A stretch of DNA of 64,000 nucleotides, taken from contig NZ_OY761810.1 of NCBI RefSeq assembly GCF_963664915.1, positions 2,246,661 to 2,310,660 of the forward strand, read 5' to 3'. This DNA is from an uncultured Caproiciproducens sp. Lineage in GTDB: Bacteria; Bacillota; Clostridia; Oscillospirales; Acutalibacteraceae. This document shows, piece by piece, positions 51,356-61,492 of the stretch (position 1 is its first letter; each line of letters starts with the position of its first letter). The notes below the pieces were generated by a model. It was given only the letters and a program-made list of their open reading frames with translations, had not been told where the DNA came from and did not search any database. Position numbers and translations under genes: made by a program.

Positions 51356-52633
51356 TTATTTTCCGTCCGCAGTAAGTTTTTCTTTCGCGACGGCAAGCAT
51401 CAGTTTGATTCTGTTTTCCTGATTGACGCGTGTCGCGCTTGGGTCGTAGTCGATTGGAACGATGTTTGAACGTTTATCCACAGCTTTAATCCGGTGGATC
51501 ATTCCCTTTCCGCAGATATGATTCGGAAGACAGCCGAACGGCTGTGTGCAAACGATGTTTTCATAGCCCTGTTCGACCAACTCCAGCATTTCTGCTGTCA
51601 GCAGCCAGCCTTCACCCATCTTGTTACCGTAGCCGATTACATTTTTTACAAGGCTTTTTGTGTGAGCATAGGGCTCGGGTGCCAAAAACCGGGGTTCTGT
51701 TTTCACTGCGCGGATCAGGATGTTCTGCATCTTTAAAAGATAATCCATCAGTGCGTGAACCACCATGAACTTTGCAGAATTTCCCCCGTAAAGTTTGATA
51801 TCCTCCAGACGGTTATCAACCTTAAAAAGAGCAAAATTCAGAATGCCCGGCACGTTGACCTCACAGTCCTGCTCCGACAGAAAGTCCTCCAGATGGTTGT
51901 TGCCCAGCGCAGAATATTTCACATATATTTCTCCGACAACACCGACCTTGATTTTTGTTCTGAGGTTAATTTTGATTTGGGAGAAATCCTGCACAATTTT
52001 ATCCAGATTTTCCTTTAGCTGTTTTAAAGTCAATCCCTGACCGTGATTGAACTGCTCAGTTAACTTGTCCGTCCACTTCTGAACCATCAAGCTGCTTTCA
52101 CCGGGCGATACTTCATAAGCCTTTGTCTGGTTGTCCAACTGCATCAGCGCGTCGCCGTACACAATTGCCGCGATAAACTTTCGCAGCATCGGCAGTGTCA
52201 CTGAGAAGCCGGGGTTGCTTTCCAGACCGGACATGTTGATTGAAACGACCGGAACTCTTTCAAGCCCGGCTTTTTTCAACGCTTTCCTCAGCAGATGGAT
52301 ATAGTTTGATGCACGGCAGCCGCCGCCTGTCTGGGTAATAATCAGCGCGGTACGGTCAAGGTCGTATTTCCCCGAATGCAGAGCGTCGATAAACTGGCCG
52401 ATAACCAGAAGAGCCGGGTAGCATGTGTCATTATGGACATATTTCAGCCCCTCCTGCACCACATTCGGCCCGTCGTTTGTCAAAAGCTCAACATGGTATC
52501 CGCAGTTATTAAATACGTTTACAATCAGCTGAAAATGAATGGGTGCCATCATGGGACAAAGGATGGTGTATTCCTTTTTCATTTCCTTTGTGAAAAGCAG
52601 GCGCCCGTCCTTGCTGAATTTTAATTCCGCCAA
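51356..52633 (-). CDS. 2-hydroxyacyl-CoA-dehydratase-like component (DUF2229-type)
   Basis: The 425-aa protein has Cys motifs typical of these iron-sulfur partners: VHNDTCYPALLVIGQFIDAL, TQTGGGCRASNYIHLL and CTQPFGCLPNHICGKG. It resembles the tail of large activator fusions rather than the true HgdAB dehydratase subunits. TTG 52633 follows GAGGTG, 9 bp after the activator gene. No CoA-transferase or dehydratase subunits are near, so the substrate is unknown. Confidence 0.82.
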   Translation of the reverse strand: MAELKFSKDGRLLFTKEMKKEYTILCPMMAPIHFQLIVNVFNNCGYHVELLTNDGPNVVQEGLKYVHNDTCYPALLVIGQFIDALHSGKYDLDRTALIITQTGGGCRASNYIHLLRKALKKAGLERVPVVSINMSGLESNPGFSVTLPMLRKFIAAIVYGDALMQLDNQTKAYEVSPGESSLMVQKWTDKLTEQFNHGQGLTLKQLKENLDKIVQDFSQIKINLRTKIKVGVVGEIYVKYSALGNNHLEDFLSEQDCEVNVPGILNFALFKVDNRLEDIKLYGGNSAKFMVVHALMDYLLKMQNILIRAVKTEPRFLAPEPYAHTKSLVKNVIGYGNKMGEGWLLTAEMLELVEQGYENIVCTQPFGCLPNHICGKGMIHRIKAVDKRSNIVPIDYDPSATRVNQENRIKLMLAVAKEKLTADGK

Positions 52634-52642
52634 ATAATCACC

Positions 52643-55537
52643 TCATTTTTCCAGTGCGGCAAACAGGCTGCGAAGCCTGATTTTGACCGCGCCGAGATTC
52701 GTAATTTCATCTATCTTTATTTGTGTATAGATCTTACCATGCGCTTCAAGAATGCTGCGAACCTCATCCGTCGTGATGGCGTCGACGCCGCAGCCGAATG
52801 AAACCAGCTGTACCAGATTCATGTCGGGCTTGTCGCCGATATACTCGGCCGCCGCGTACAGCCGTGCATGGTAGGTCCATTGATTCAGTACCTTAGTGGG
52901 AAAATGCTTGACTTTGCAGCTCAGTACATCTTCCGAGATAACCGCCGCACCAAGGCTGACAACCAGCTTGTCGATGCCATGGTTGATTTCCGAGTCAAGA
53001 TGGTACGGTCTGCCGCTCAGAACAATAATCTGCCGATGCTGCTTTTGCGCCTCGGCAATAATCTGATTGCCCTTCTCCCGCATTTTCGTAATGTAGCTGT
53101 CATATTCCCTGTATGCCTCTCTGGCTGCTTTTTTCACCTCAATAAAGGATATACCCTCAAAATGTTTGGAAAGGATTCCGTGCATTTTAATCGGGAAATC
53201 ATGTTTGCGGTGAATCCCGACATAGTCGTGAATAAAGTTGAAACCTTCCAGTGCGCTCATATTGGCGGCGATTACTTCCGGGTAATAGGCGACCACGGGG
53301 CAGTTGTAATGGTTGTCGCCAAGCCCCTCGTCAAAATTATACGACATGCAGGGGTAAAAAATATTTTTCACGCCTTCGTCAATCAGCGCCTGCACATGAC
53401 CGTGCATCAGTTTCGCGGGGAAGCATACCGTGTCGGAAGGAATGGTGGCCTGCCCATTGATATACAGCTCGCGGTTTGACATCGGCGACAAGATCACTTC
53501 AAAGCCCAGCCGGGTGAAAAATGTGTGCCAGAACGGCAGAAGTTCATACATGTTCAGTCCCATCGGTATCCCGATTTTGCCCCTGTTGCCCGTTACAGGC
53601 CGATAGGCCCACAGAACATCAAGTTTATAGGCATATATATTGAGTTCATCACTTGTCGAACGTTTTGTAACAGGCTTCTCACAGCGGTTTCCACCGATAA
53701 AACGGCGGTTTCCGCCAAAAACATTAATTGTTAAGCGGCAGTTGTTATTGCATAGTCCGCAGGAAGTGACTTTTACCTCATGTTTAAAGTTTTCAAGTTC
53801 CTCTTTGGAAATAATCGTGCTTTTACCCGCTGATTTGCTCTTTGCATAAATTCCTGCGCCGTAAGCGCCCATTAGGCCCGAAATGTCCGGCCTGGAAACG
53901 TTGACGCCCAGTTCATTTTCAAACACGCGCAAAACCGCTTCGTTCAGAAAAGTGCCGCCCTGTACAACAATGTTTCGGCCAAGCTCTTCCGCAGAGGCTG
54001 CGCGGATTACCTTGTAGATTGCGTTTTTGACTACGCTGACGGAAAGGCCGGCTGAAATATCTTCCGTGGTGGCACCGTCCTTTTGTGCCTGTTTAACCTG
54101 TGAGTTCATAAACACGGTGCAGCGCGAACCCAAATCGACGGGATGCTTTGCAAACAGGCCCAGTTTTGCGAAGTCTTCTATTTCATAACCGAGCGTGTTG
54201 GCGAAGGTCTGTAAAAAAGAACCGCAGCCGGAGGAGCAGGCTTCATTCAGAAAAATGTTGTCGATTGCCCCGTTGCGAATTTTAAAGCATTTCATATCCT
54301 GCCCGCCGATGTCGATGACAAAATCAACGTTTGGCAGAAAACATTTGGCAGCCGTGAAGTGCGCGACAGTTTCAACGATGCCGAAGTCAATGTTGAACGC
54401 GTTTTTCAAAAGCTCCTCGCCGTAACCCGTGACGGCTCCCGCTGCGATTTGAATTTTCGGGAAACGGGTATAAAGGTCGAGCAAGTATTCCCGGATAATG
54501 GGTACGGGGTTTCCGGAATTCCTGCGGTAGACGGAATCCAGAACTTCGCCGTCTTTTCCGAGCAGTACGGCTTTCACCGTAGTGGAACCCGCGTCTATTC
54601 CAAGGTAAGCGTCGCCGGCATAGTTTTCCGCGTTGCCCCGCGGCGCTTTGCACTCTGCGTGCCGGCGCGTAAATTCATCATAGTCCTCACGGCTTTTAAA
54701 CAGGGGAGGAATAGAGAGAAAATTCGCGGTTTTGCCATAGGCATCTATGCTTTTCAGCGCCGTTTCAAGATCTGTTTCGGTATCGCTGCTCAGTGCCGCA
54801 CCCATCGCTACAAAATAGAGTGAATTTTCAGGGCATACGCCCTCCGTTTTCAGCGCGTGGTCAAAGCTTGCGCGCAGCTGGGGAAGAAAGGTAAGCGGCC
54901 CGCCGAGGTAGATCACCTTTCCCGCTATTTTTCTGCCCTGCGCCAGTCCGGCAATCGTCTGGTTTGCGACGGCAGCAAAGATGCTTGCCGAAATATCGCT
55001 TTTGCGCGCACCCTGATTGAGCAGGGGCTGAACATCCGATTTCGCGAATACGCCGCAACGTGAAGCAATGGTATAAATTTTCTCGTATTGCTCTGCCTGT
55101 TTGTCCATTTCATCCAGCGAAATGTTCAGCAATGTTGCCATTTGGTCGATAAAAGCGCCGGTTCCCCCTGCGCAGGAACCGTTCATCCGCACCTCGGTGC
55201 CGCCGGATAAAAACAGCATTTTTGCGTCTTCTCCGCCGAGTTCAATAATGACATCCGCATCGGGAATCAGTTTGCCGACTGCTATGCGGGTTGCATAGAC
55301 TTCCTGAATAAACGGAAGCTTGCAGGTCTGTGAAATACCCATCCCCGCTGAACCGGAAACAGTGAGAAGGGCATTTTCTCCTTTGAGAATTTCCTTATTT
55401 ATTCTTGTGAGAAGCTCGGACATTTTTTGCGTAATTTGAGAAAAATGCCTCTCATAAGATTTGTATAATATTTGATTGTCGTCGTTCAGCACCACGCATT
55501 TTATCGTGGTGGAGCCGACATCTAAACCTATTTTCAT
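52643..55537 (-). CDS. Acyl-CoA dehydratase activase-like protein (HgdC/BcrAD tandem)
   Basis: The 964-aa protein has two ASKHA ATPase domains (about 1-255, begins GLDVGSTTIKCVVL; about 305-560, DAGSTTVKAVLLG). Each has a Cys motif for a bridging 4Fe-4S cluster (NGSCAGGTGAFIDQMA; NEACSSGCGSFLQTFA). A DUF2229 domain follows (about 600-900, LCNNNC, FPAKLMHGHVQALIDEG). Such activators use ATP to push an electron into a partner dehydratase. It is co-transcribed with the 425-aa partner. Substrate unknown. Confidence 0.88.
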   Translation of the reverse strand: MKIGLDVGSTTIKCVVLNDDNQILYKSYERHFSQITQKMSELLTRINKEILKGENALLTVSGSAGMGISQTCKLPFIQEVYATRIAVGKLIPDADVIIELGGEDAKMLFLSGGTEVRMNGSCAGGTGAFIDQMATLLNISLDEMDKQAEQYEKIYTIASRCGVFAKSDVQPLLNQGARKSDISASIFAAVANQTIAGLAQGRKIAGKVIYLGGPLTFLPQLRASFDHALKTEGVCPENSLYFVAMGAALSSDTETDLETALKSIDAYGKTANFLSIPPLFKSREDYDEFTRRHAECKAPRGNAENYAGDAYLGIDAGSTTVKAVLLGKDGEVLDSVYRRNSGNPVPIIREYLLDLYTRFPKIQIAAGAVTGYGEELLKNAFNIDFGIVETVAHFTAAKCFLPNVDFVIDIGGQDMKCFKIRNGAIDNIFLNEACSSGCGSFLQTFANTLGYEIEDFAKLGLFAKHPVDLGSRCTVFMNSQVKQAQKDGATTEDISAGLSVSVVKNAIYKVIRAASAEELGRNIVVQGGTFLNEAVLRVFENELGVNVSRPDISGLMGAYGAGIYAKSKSAGKSTIISKEELENFKHEVKVTSCGLCNNNCRLTINVFGGNRRFIGGNRCEKPVTKRSTSDELNIYAYKLDVLWAYRPVTGNRGKIGIPMGLNMYELLPFWHTFFTRLGFEVILSPMSNRELYINGQATIPSDTVCFPAKLMHGHVQALIDEGVKNIFYPCMSYNFDEGLGDNHYNCPVVAYYPEVIAANMSALEGFNFIHDYVGIHRKHDFPIKMHGILSKHFEGISFIEVKKAAREAYREYDSYITKMREKGNQIIAEAQKQHRQIIVLSGRPYHLDSEINHGIDKLVVSLGAAVISEDVLSCKVKHFPTKVLNQWTYHARLYAAAEYIGDKPDMNLVQLVSFGCGVDAITTDEVRSILEAHGKIYTQIKIDEITNLGAVKIRLRSLFAALEK

Positions 55538-55585
55538 AAAGCGCCACCAATTCTGATTATATTATTCCATGAACGATAATAATAC

Positions 55586-55615
55586 ATTTTAGCCCAAAAT
55601 AGTCCACATTGTCAA
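55586..55615 (-). promoter_or_regulatory. Promoter of the activase operon
   Basis: On the minus strand TTGACA (55615-55610) and TAAAAT (55591-55586) with an 18-bp spacer lie about 50 bp upstream of the start codon. The remaining 55616-55850 is AT-rich with no gene. Confidence 0.65.
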
Positions 55616-55875
55616 GCGATTGCCATATAAAAAATTTGCCTGTATTTTGTTTCCCGATTTTTTAAAAATGGGATGACGCGGGTTTCGACATGTTTGCTCT
55701 TTCCACTTTCTGAACAATATGTTAAAATAATTATAACGCAATGCTTAATATTGTTATTCCCTTATTTAGATGATAAAATATATTTAATAATATTTTAACA
55801 GTGAATTAACGTTTGGCAGAGCCGCCGTGAGACATACGAGTGGGTTTTCATTTCATGCGAAGGCAGGTGATCAAT

Positions 55876-56484
55876 TTGCATACAGATGACGTGACACTGA
55901 CATGTTCGGCGGAACAAAAAAACATTCTTGTCTTTTTCGGTTCACCGAATAAAAACGGAACCACCGCGGAGCTTCTGGGCGAATTTCTGAAACCGTTTGA
56001 GGGGAGTGCGCACATTCAAATCATTAACGCTTACGCACGAAGCATTGCTCCGTGCGTCGCCTGTAATGTCTGCGCCGGTGAGGAGAGGTGTTCGCAGGCG
56101 GATTTTAATGATATTGATGTGCTGATTCGCTGTGCGGATGTGATTGCCGTTGCCACTCCGGTTTACAATCTTAGCCTGCCCGCACCGCTTAAAGCAATTG
56201 TCGACCGTACGCAGCGGTATTTTGCGGCACGTTTTTCCCTAGGCATTGAAAATCCGGTTGAAAAACATAAGATAGCCGCTTTGCTGATTACCTGCGGCTC
56301 AAGGGACTGCGAAGGCGCGGAAATTATTTCACGCCAGCTTAAACTGGCATTTTCCGTCATAAATACATCAATGGAGGGAATGGTTGTCTGGGCAGGAACG
56401 GATTTTGACGGCGGCGGCCAGACGCTTGAAAAAGCGCGCAAATCCGCCCAGGACCTTGCGCTTGCCATACAATGTGAATTGTGA
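55876..56484 (+). CDS. NADPH-dependent FMN reductase/flavodoxin-like protein
   Basis: The ~202-aa protein has the flavodoxin-fold FMN loop FFGSPNKNGTTAELLGEFL. CVACNVCAGEERCSQADFND is the Cys pattern of iron-sulfur flavoproteins, though here likely non-cluster. TPVYNLSLPAPLKAIVDRTQR is the second FMN contact. It is probably a redox enzyme. TTG 55876 follows AGGTGA; ATG 55855 or 55840 are alternatives with weaker sites. Confidence 0.85.
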   Translation: MHTDDVTLTCSAEQKNILVFFGSPNKNGTTAELLGEFLKPFEGSAHIQIINAYARSIAPCVACNVCAGEERCSQADFNDIDVLIRCADVIAVATPVYNLSLPAPLKAIVDRTQRYFAARFSLGIENPVEKHKIAALLITCGSRDCEGAEIISRQLKLAFSVINTSMEGMVVWAGTDFDGGGQTLEKARKSAQDLALAIQCEL

Positions 56485-56524
56485 TATTATAAAATGTAGC
56501 CTTATTATTTGGGAGGATTAAAAT

Positions 56525-57265
56525 ATGTCAGGCCATTCAAAATGGAATAATATTAAACGTAAAAAAGAAAAAACAGACGGCGCAAAAGCCAAAGTATTTA
56601 CAAAAATCGGCCGTGAGCTTGCCGTAGCGGTAAAAGAGGGCGGAGGCCCCGATCCCAACACCAACGCAAAATTAAAGGATTGCATTGCCAAGGCGAAAGC
56701 AAATAATGTGCCAAATGACAATATTGAACGCATTATCAAAAAAGCGGCCGGAGACGGGGACGATACCAAGTATGAAACAATTACATACGAGGGATACGGT
56801 CCGAACGGCATAGCGGTCATTGTGGAAACGCTGACAGACAACCGCAACCGCACCGCCGGCGACATCCGTCATTATTTTGATAAATTCGGCGGCAACCTCG
56901 GCACCAGCGGCTGTGTTTCGTTTATGTTTGCTTCGAAAGGCGTCATCGTCATTGAAAAAGAAGGACTGGAAGAAGATAAGGTCATGGAAGACTGTCTTGA
57001 AGCGGGCGCATCTGATTTTCAGGCCGACGAGGACGTATTTGAAGTATATACGGAGCCGGACGATTTCAGCGGCGTGTGCGACGACCTTGAAAAGAAGGGT
57101 TATGAATTTGTTTCCGCAGAGGTCGAAATGGTGCCCAATACCTATGCGACGCTGGCCGATGAGGAATCCATCAACAAGATGCAGCGGCTGCTTGACGCCC
57201 TTGATGATAACGACGACGTACAAAATGTTTGGAACAATTGGGATAATCCGGATATGGATGACTAA
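56525..57265 (+). CDS. yebC: YebC/PmpR-family protein
   Basis: The 246-aa protein starts [31 protein letters not shown], the unmistakable family signature, and has an acidic C-terminus. The family was named as DNA-binding regulators, and some members help ribosomes through proline-rich stretches. GGAGG precedes ATG 56525. Confidence 0.96.
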   Translation: MSGHSKWNNIKRKKEKTDGAKAKVFTKIGRELAVAVKEGGGPDPNTNAKLKDCIAKAKANNVPNDNIERIIKKAAGDGDDTKYETITYEGYGPNGIAVIVETLTDNRNRTAGDIRHYFDKFGGNLGTSGCVSFMFASKGVIVIEKEGLEEDKVMEDCLEAGASDFQADEDVFEVYTEPDDFSGVCDDLEKKGYEFVSAEVEMVPNTYATLADEESINKMQRLLDALDDNDDVQNVWNNWDNPDMDD

Positions 57266-57313
57266 CAATAATAGAAAGTTTTTCCATATTTTTTGGAACA
57301 TGGAGGAAGCAAG

Positions 57314-58993
57314 ATGACTGGCTTTGACAATCTATGTATGAACTGTATGTCCGATACAAACGGTAAAACCGAATGTTTAAATTGCGGTTTCAGTTCTGCC
57401 GAGCCTCAAATGCGCCATGCGCTTCCGTACAGGACCAGACTGCAGAAACGGTATATCGTTGGGCGTGCCAAGAGAAGCAACGGCGAAGGTATTACCTACA
57501 TCGGATACGATACGGTTTTAAACATACCGATTGAACTGCGTGAGTTTTTCCCGCAAACCCTGTGCGAAAGACCCGACAACGGGGTGGATATCCGTGTGAT
57601 TGGCGGCAGTGAAATTATATTTGATGAGTGTCTTGCCGCATTTTTGAATTATTCAAGGGAGATCGCGCATATGCGCGAGCTTTCTGCCATTGTTCAGATT
57701 TATGATATATTTGAAGAAAATCATACGGCGTATACCGTTTCCGAATGGAACGAAAGTATAACGCTTCGCTATTTTGTGGAGCGCAGCGGCGGCAACCTGA
57801 GCTGGAACGCCGCAAGGCAGCTTTTTATGCCGGTTCTGTCCGCACTGAGTTCCATGCACGCGGCAGGAATCAGGCATCTTGGCATTTCTCCTGACACATT
57901 AAATATTATGCAGGACGGCAAGATGAAGCTTGGCAGTTTCTGCATCGGCGTTGTGCGCCGAATGGATACGGATCTGCCCCCGGACTTGGTACCGGGCTGC
58001 GCTGCGATTGAGCAATATGTGATGGACTATGTGTCCAATGAATCGACGGATGTTTATGGCTTCGCCGCTTCTTTGTTCTTTGCTTTAACAGGAACCATCC
58101 CCCAGGACGCTTTAAAAAGACGCACCGACATGCGGCTTTTGATTCCGACAAGTATTATGCGCAATCTGCCGCCGCACGTTGTGACCGCAATGGCCAACGC
58201 GCTGCAGGTTTCCCCCGATAAACGAACCCCGACCTTTGAAAGGCTGCGCGCGGAGCTTTCCGCCGCGCCGACGGTAACTGCAGCCATTGAGGAAACACAG
58301 CGAATTCATAAAATTACTCCCGAACAGGATGAAGAAGAAGGCAAAAAGGGCGTTCCAAACTTTGTGTGGGTCATCCTTACCTGTGTGGCTGCGCTGATTG
58401 TATTCACTGTTGTGGGAATTATTTGGATTTCCAATACCGGCGGGGGTGGGGCCGAAACTCTTGCATCGGAAACCTCGCAGATTGAATCCGCAGTTTCGGA
58501 TACTTCAGAAGTCGCAATGGACTCCGTGGAATCCACTGATCCAAACTTGATTGCGGCGCCCAATCTGGTCGGCCAGATTTTTCAGGAACAGGATGATTCA
58601 AACACTTCTTCCGGCGATCAGGACTATCAGGTATTGCTGTCCAGCAAGCAGTTCAGCGATACAATCCCCGAGGGAAGTATTATTTCCCAGTCGCCCGTAG
58701 CAGGTACCAAGATGGCAAAAGGAACAGCAATTGTGGTGATTGTCAGTGAAGGGACCGCCGTGCGTACCCTTCCACCGATTGAAGGCAAGTCGCTCGCGGA
58801 GGCTTCGCAGGCAGTCACGTCCGCCGGTTTTACACCTACGAAAACAGAGGAATACAGTTCCACTGTTGAGGAGGGAATGGTAGTCGGCTACAAGGATGTG
58901 AAGGAAGGCAGCCAAATGGCTTATGGTTCACAAGTTGTCATTATTGTCAGCAAGGGGCCTAGTCAGAGTAACGTTTCAAGTACAGGTTCATAA
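57314..58993 (+). CDS. PASTA-domain membrane pseudokinase with zinc ribbon
   Basis: The 559-aa protein has a CxxC-x9-CxxC zinc ribbon (C8, C11, C21, C24), then a kinase-like fold (about 45-330) lacking every catalytic signature. The beta-3 Lys is Arg (IELREFFP, R76), HRD reads HLG (RHLGISPDTLNIM) and DFG reads GSF (KLGSFCIG). A membrane segment (VWVILTCVAALIVFTVVGII) and two extracellular PASTA repeats follow (each ending VVIVSEG / VVIIVSKGP). It probably senses muropeptides or lipid II without phosphorylating. GGAGG precedes ATG 57314. Confidence 0.88.
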   Translation: MTGFDNLCMNCMSDTNGKTECLNCGFSSAEPQMRHALPYRTRLQKRYIVGRAKRSNGEGITYIGYDTVLNIPIELREFFPQTLCERPDNGVDIRVIGGSEIIFDECLAAFLNYSREIAHMRELSAIVQIYDIFEENHTAYTVSEWNESITLRYFVERSGGNLSWNAARQLFMPVLSALSSMHAAGIRHLGISPDTLNIMQDGKMKLGSFCIGVVRRMDTDLPPDLVPGCAAIEQYVMDYVSNESTDVYGFAASLFFALTGTIPQDALKRRTDMRLLIPTSIMRNLPPHVVTAMANALQVSPDKRTPTFERLRAELSAAPTVTAAIEETQRIHKITPEQDEEEGKKGVPNFVWVILTCVAALIVFTVVGIIWISNTGGGGAETLASETSQIESAVSDTSEVAMDSVESTDPNLIAAPNLVGQIFQEQDDSNTSSGDQDYQVLLSSKQFSDTIPEGSIISQSPVAGTKMAKGTAIVVIVSEGTAVRTLPPIEGKSLAEASQAVTSAGFTPTKTEEYSSTVEEGMVVGYKDVKEGSQMAYGSQVVIIVSKGPSQSNVSSTGS

Positions 58994-59009
58994 AAGATGT
59001 TTTAGATAA

Positions 59010-59056
59010 AAAGAGTTTGAAATAGCGTTGTATTCGCTGTTTTCATGCTCTTTTTT
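59010..59056 (+). terminator. Rho-independent terminator
   Basis: AAGAG…GAAA-AGCG pairs with CGCT-TTTC…CTCTT around TTGTATT and ends in TTTTTT. Confidence 0.65.
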
Positions 59057-59184
59057 ATTTGTTGAAATCCCGGCAAGGTTTTCCTCATGAGGTAATTCAT
59101 TACAAAAATTTAACTGTCATATTCGTTCTGTTAAACATATAATAGAACCATAAACGGTCAATATCTGACAAGGAATGAGTGAAT

Positions 59185-60171
59185 ATGAAAAGTTCCGAAA
59201 ACCCGCAACTGAAAAAATGGGTCCGCTATAGCCTGATCGCATGTGTAATTTTGATTCTTTCTATTTCCACAGGTACCTTTCATTTTCATATCGAGGATCA
59301 AACTGCTATGGCATACATGTCGAAGCCAACCATGGCCGCAGTGCTGCCTCATACAGGGAATACGGCGGAGACATCTTCTGCCGGCGTATCTTCCCGGTTG
59401 CTTCCGGAAAGTTCTCCGCAGCCGAATTCTTCCGGCACGAAAGATTCCGGCACTTCGGAAAAACCGATGGACCCTGCTGTTTATCAGGCCATGTATCCCA
59501 GCCTGTATGCGGGTCCAATAGCATCCGCGGCTGAAAAGAAAAACAAAACGGTTTACCTTACCTTTGACGACGGACCGTCCAACCTGACCATTCCATTGCT
59601 CGATGTGCTGGATCAATATCATGTGAAAGCGACGTTTTTTGTGGTCGGCCATACGGACCGGCAGAGCTTGAAAGCAATGGAAGAGATTGTCGGACGCGGT
59701 CATGCAATCGGCGTGCACTCTTACACCCATCAGTATCGGCAGATTTACGCCACGCCTGCCGCATTTCTGGTTGATTTTGCTGAAATGCATGATCTGATTT
59801 TGAAAGATACGGGTTTTGATACAAAAATCTACCGTTATGCCGGCGGGAGTATCAACGATTATAATCACGGTACTGCAAAAGCAATTATTGCTGAAATGAA
59901 CCGGCGCGGCTTTGTTTATTATGACTGGAATGTAAGTTCAGGCGATGCGGAACGCGGTTCCACTGCGCGCTCGATTTACAGAAATACAATCAACGGAGTG
60001 CACCAGCACAATGATTCTGTGGTCCTATTTCATAATACAAAGTATAAGAGCAATACGCTTGCTGAACTACCAAAGATCATTGAACAACTTCAAAAGGAAG
60101 GCTATTCCTTTGAGAAACTTGACCCGGACATAGACAATACGCCGTACATATTCAAAGCTCCAGTGCAATAA
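59185..60171 (+). CDS. Membrane-anchored polysaccharide deacetylase
   Basis: The 328-aa protein has one N-terminal membrane segment (about 12-32) and a Ser/Pro-rich linker (60-105). The NodB domain shows TVYLTFDDGPS (catalytic and metal Asp), GHAIGVHSYTHQY (metal His pair), YRYAGGS, YDWNVSSGD and DSVVLFHN. It likely removes acetyl groups from peptidoglycan GlcNAc outside the cell, giving lysozyme resistance. ATG 59185 follows AAGGAATGAG; GTG 59179 is an alternative. Confidence 0.92.
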   Translation: MKSSENPQLKKWVRYSLIACVILILSISTGTFHFHIEDQTAMAYMSKPTMAAVLPHTGNTAETSSAGVSSRLLPESSPQPNSSGTKDSGTSEKPMDPAVYQAMYPSLYAGPIASAAEKKNKTVYLTFDDGPSNLTIPLLDVLDQYHVKATFFVVGHTDRQSLKAMEEIVGRGHAIGVHSYTHQYRQIYATPAAFLVDFAEMHDLILKDTGFDTKIYRYAGGSINDYNHGTAKAIIAEMNRRGFVYYDWNVSSGDAERGSTARSIYRNTINGVHQHNDSVVLFHNTKYKSNTLAELPKIIEQLQKEGYSFEKLDPDIDNTPYIFKAPVQ

Positions 60172-60208
60172 AAAAAAGAAGCCTGCAATCAGCGGGCTTC
60201 TTTTTTTG
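60169..60208. terminator. Bidirectional terminator
   Basis: AAAAAAAGAAGCC pairs with GGCTTCTTTTTTT between the convergent deacetylase and DUF3810 genes; it lies partly inside the latter's 3' end. Confidence 0.85.
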
Positions 60209-61295
60209 TTCGGTATTCGGCGAGCAGCAGGTCGACCATCCGGCCATAGCTTTTCACGCCGTCTTCTTGTTTGTTGGCTTTTAGATAACTGTTATTCACA
60301 TTGTCTGCGGCATCCGCAACCGGCCCTTCAAACTGTTTCCAGTATGCTGAGTTGTTTGCCAAATCCCGTTTTACGCCATCGCTGAGTTCGGCATAGATTT
60401 TGTCCGCCGCAGAACTGTCCGCCCCGTAAAGTGCGTTGGACGTATAAGTATAAGCGAGCATTACCCCGGAATACTGAAAGTCCGCTTTACCGCTTTTTTC
60501 ACATGCCAGATATCCGATGAAGTTTGCCTCATCCTCACGCATATATCCGCGCAGATGCGAAAGCTCATGACACATTACCACCGGAATGGAGTAATCCGGA
60601 ATGTCCATATTAACGTTTGCTTCGAAGGTAAACGGAAAAAAGATGCCTGTAGTGTCGCAGTAGGACATCAGCCGGGAGAAAAAAACCGGCTTTGGTGGGC
60701 CGTATCCCGCGCGAAGGAGCGGATATTCCCCGCTGATTGAGTCAAATGCCGCCTGTGCTTGCCTTGCCGTATCGTAAATACTTCTTTCATTCAGCCGCAT
60801 AACGGAATTTTGATCAGTTTGAACCCCGTTTCGCAGGGTGTTTGCCTTTTCGGCAAGTTCTTTGCAAAGCCCTGTCAATTCGGCTTTGGACGAAGGCTTG
60901 ACTTCCAGACCGCAGGTCTGTGCGAACGGATAGCGGTAATAATTGATTCCGCACGAAATTACAAATGCAAAATAGAATACACTGACGATACATATCGTAT
61001 TGATAACGAATAAGAAAATATTTCTCCCCCGGCAGTTTTGATTCCGTATGATTTTGACAATATAGAAAATCATATAAATTACAGCACCGGTAATCGACAG
61101 GACAATAAAAGCCTCCATGATGGAAAATGGTGCAAATGAAGTGATGAAATTCAGGCTGTGCGACAAGACGGGGTAAACCGTGTTTGCGTACCACTCCGCA
61201 AAATCCGGATTGCTTTCCGCGACGAGAGTCAATACAAAAGCGGCCGGTGCCAATGCAGTCAGCCATATCCGCTTGAAATGTAAGATTTTTTTCAT
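60189..61295 (-). CDS. DUF3810 membrane protein with HExxH-like zinc motif
   Basis: The 368-aa protein has three hydrophobic segments (about 10-28, 45-80, 95-115), then an extracytoplasmic domain with VVMCHELSHLRGYMREDEANFIGYLAC. This is a gluzincin-like HELSH motif plus a downstream Glu (EDEAN), matching the DUF3810 family. A membrane-linked metalloprotease is likely but unproven. The start is preceded by GGAGGTG. Confidence 0.87.
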   Translation of the reverse strand: MKKILHFKRIWLTALAPAAFVLTLVAESNPDFAEWYANTVYPVLSHSLNFITSFAPFSIMEAFIVLSITGAVIYMIFYIVKIIRNQNCRGRNIFLFVINTICIVSVFYFAFVISCGINYYRYPFAQTCGLEVKPSSKAELTGLCKELAEKANTLRNGVQTDQNSVMRLNERSIYDTARQAQAAFDSISGEYPLLRAGYGPPKPVFFSRLMSYCDTTGIFFPFTFEANVNMDIPDYSIPVVMCHELSHLRGYMREDEANFIGYLACEKSGKADFQYSGVMLAYTYTSNALYGADSSAADKIYAELSDGVKRDLANNSAYWKQFEGPVADAADNVNNSYLKANKQEDGVKSYGRMVDLLLAEYRTKKEAR

Positions 61296-61492
61296 TGCGA
61301 CACCTCCGATCCTGTTTATTGTAGTATATTAGTAGCCATACGTCAATTGAATCCTAAATTCTGCAAAAATCGAGGATTGTGACCCGGAAGTTGTTAGGTT
61401 TACCACTTTTATACTTAAATTCAGTTGCCTACACAGTTTAAAAATGGTATGATAAACAATAATAATTTATTTCCAACGGGGGAGGCTGGCAC

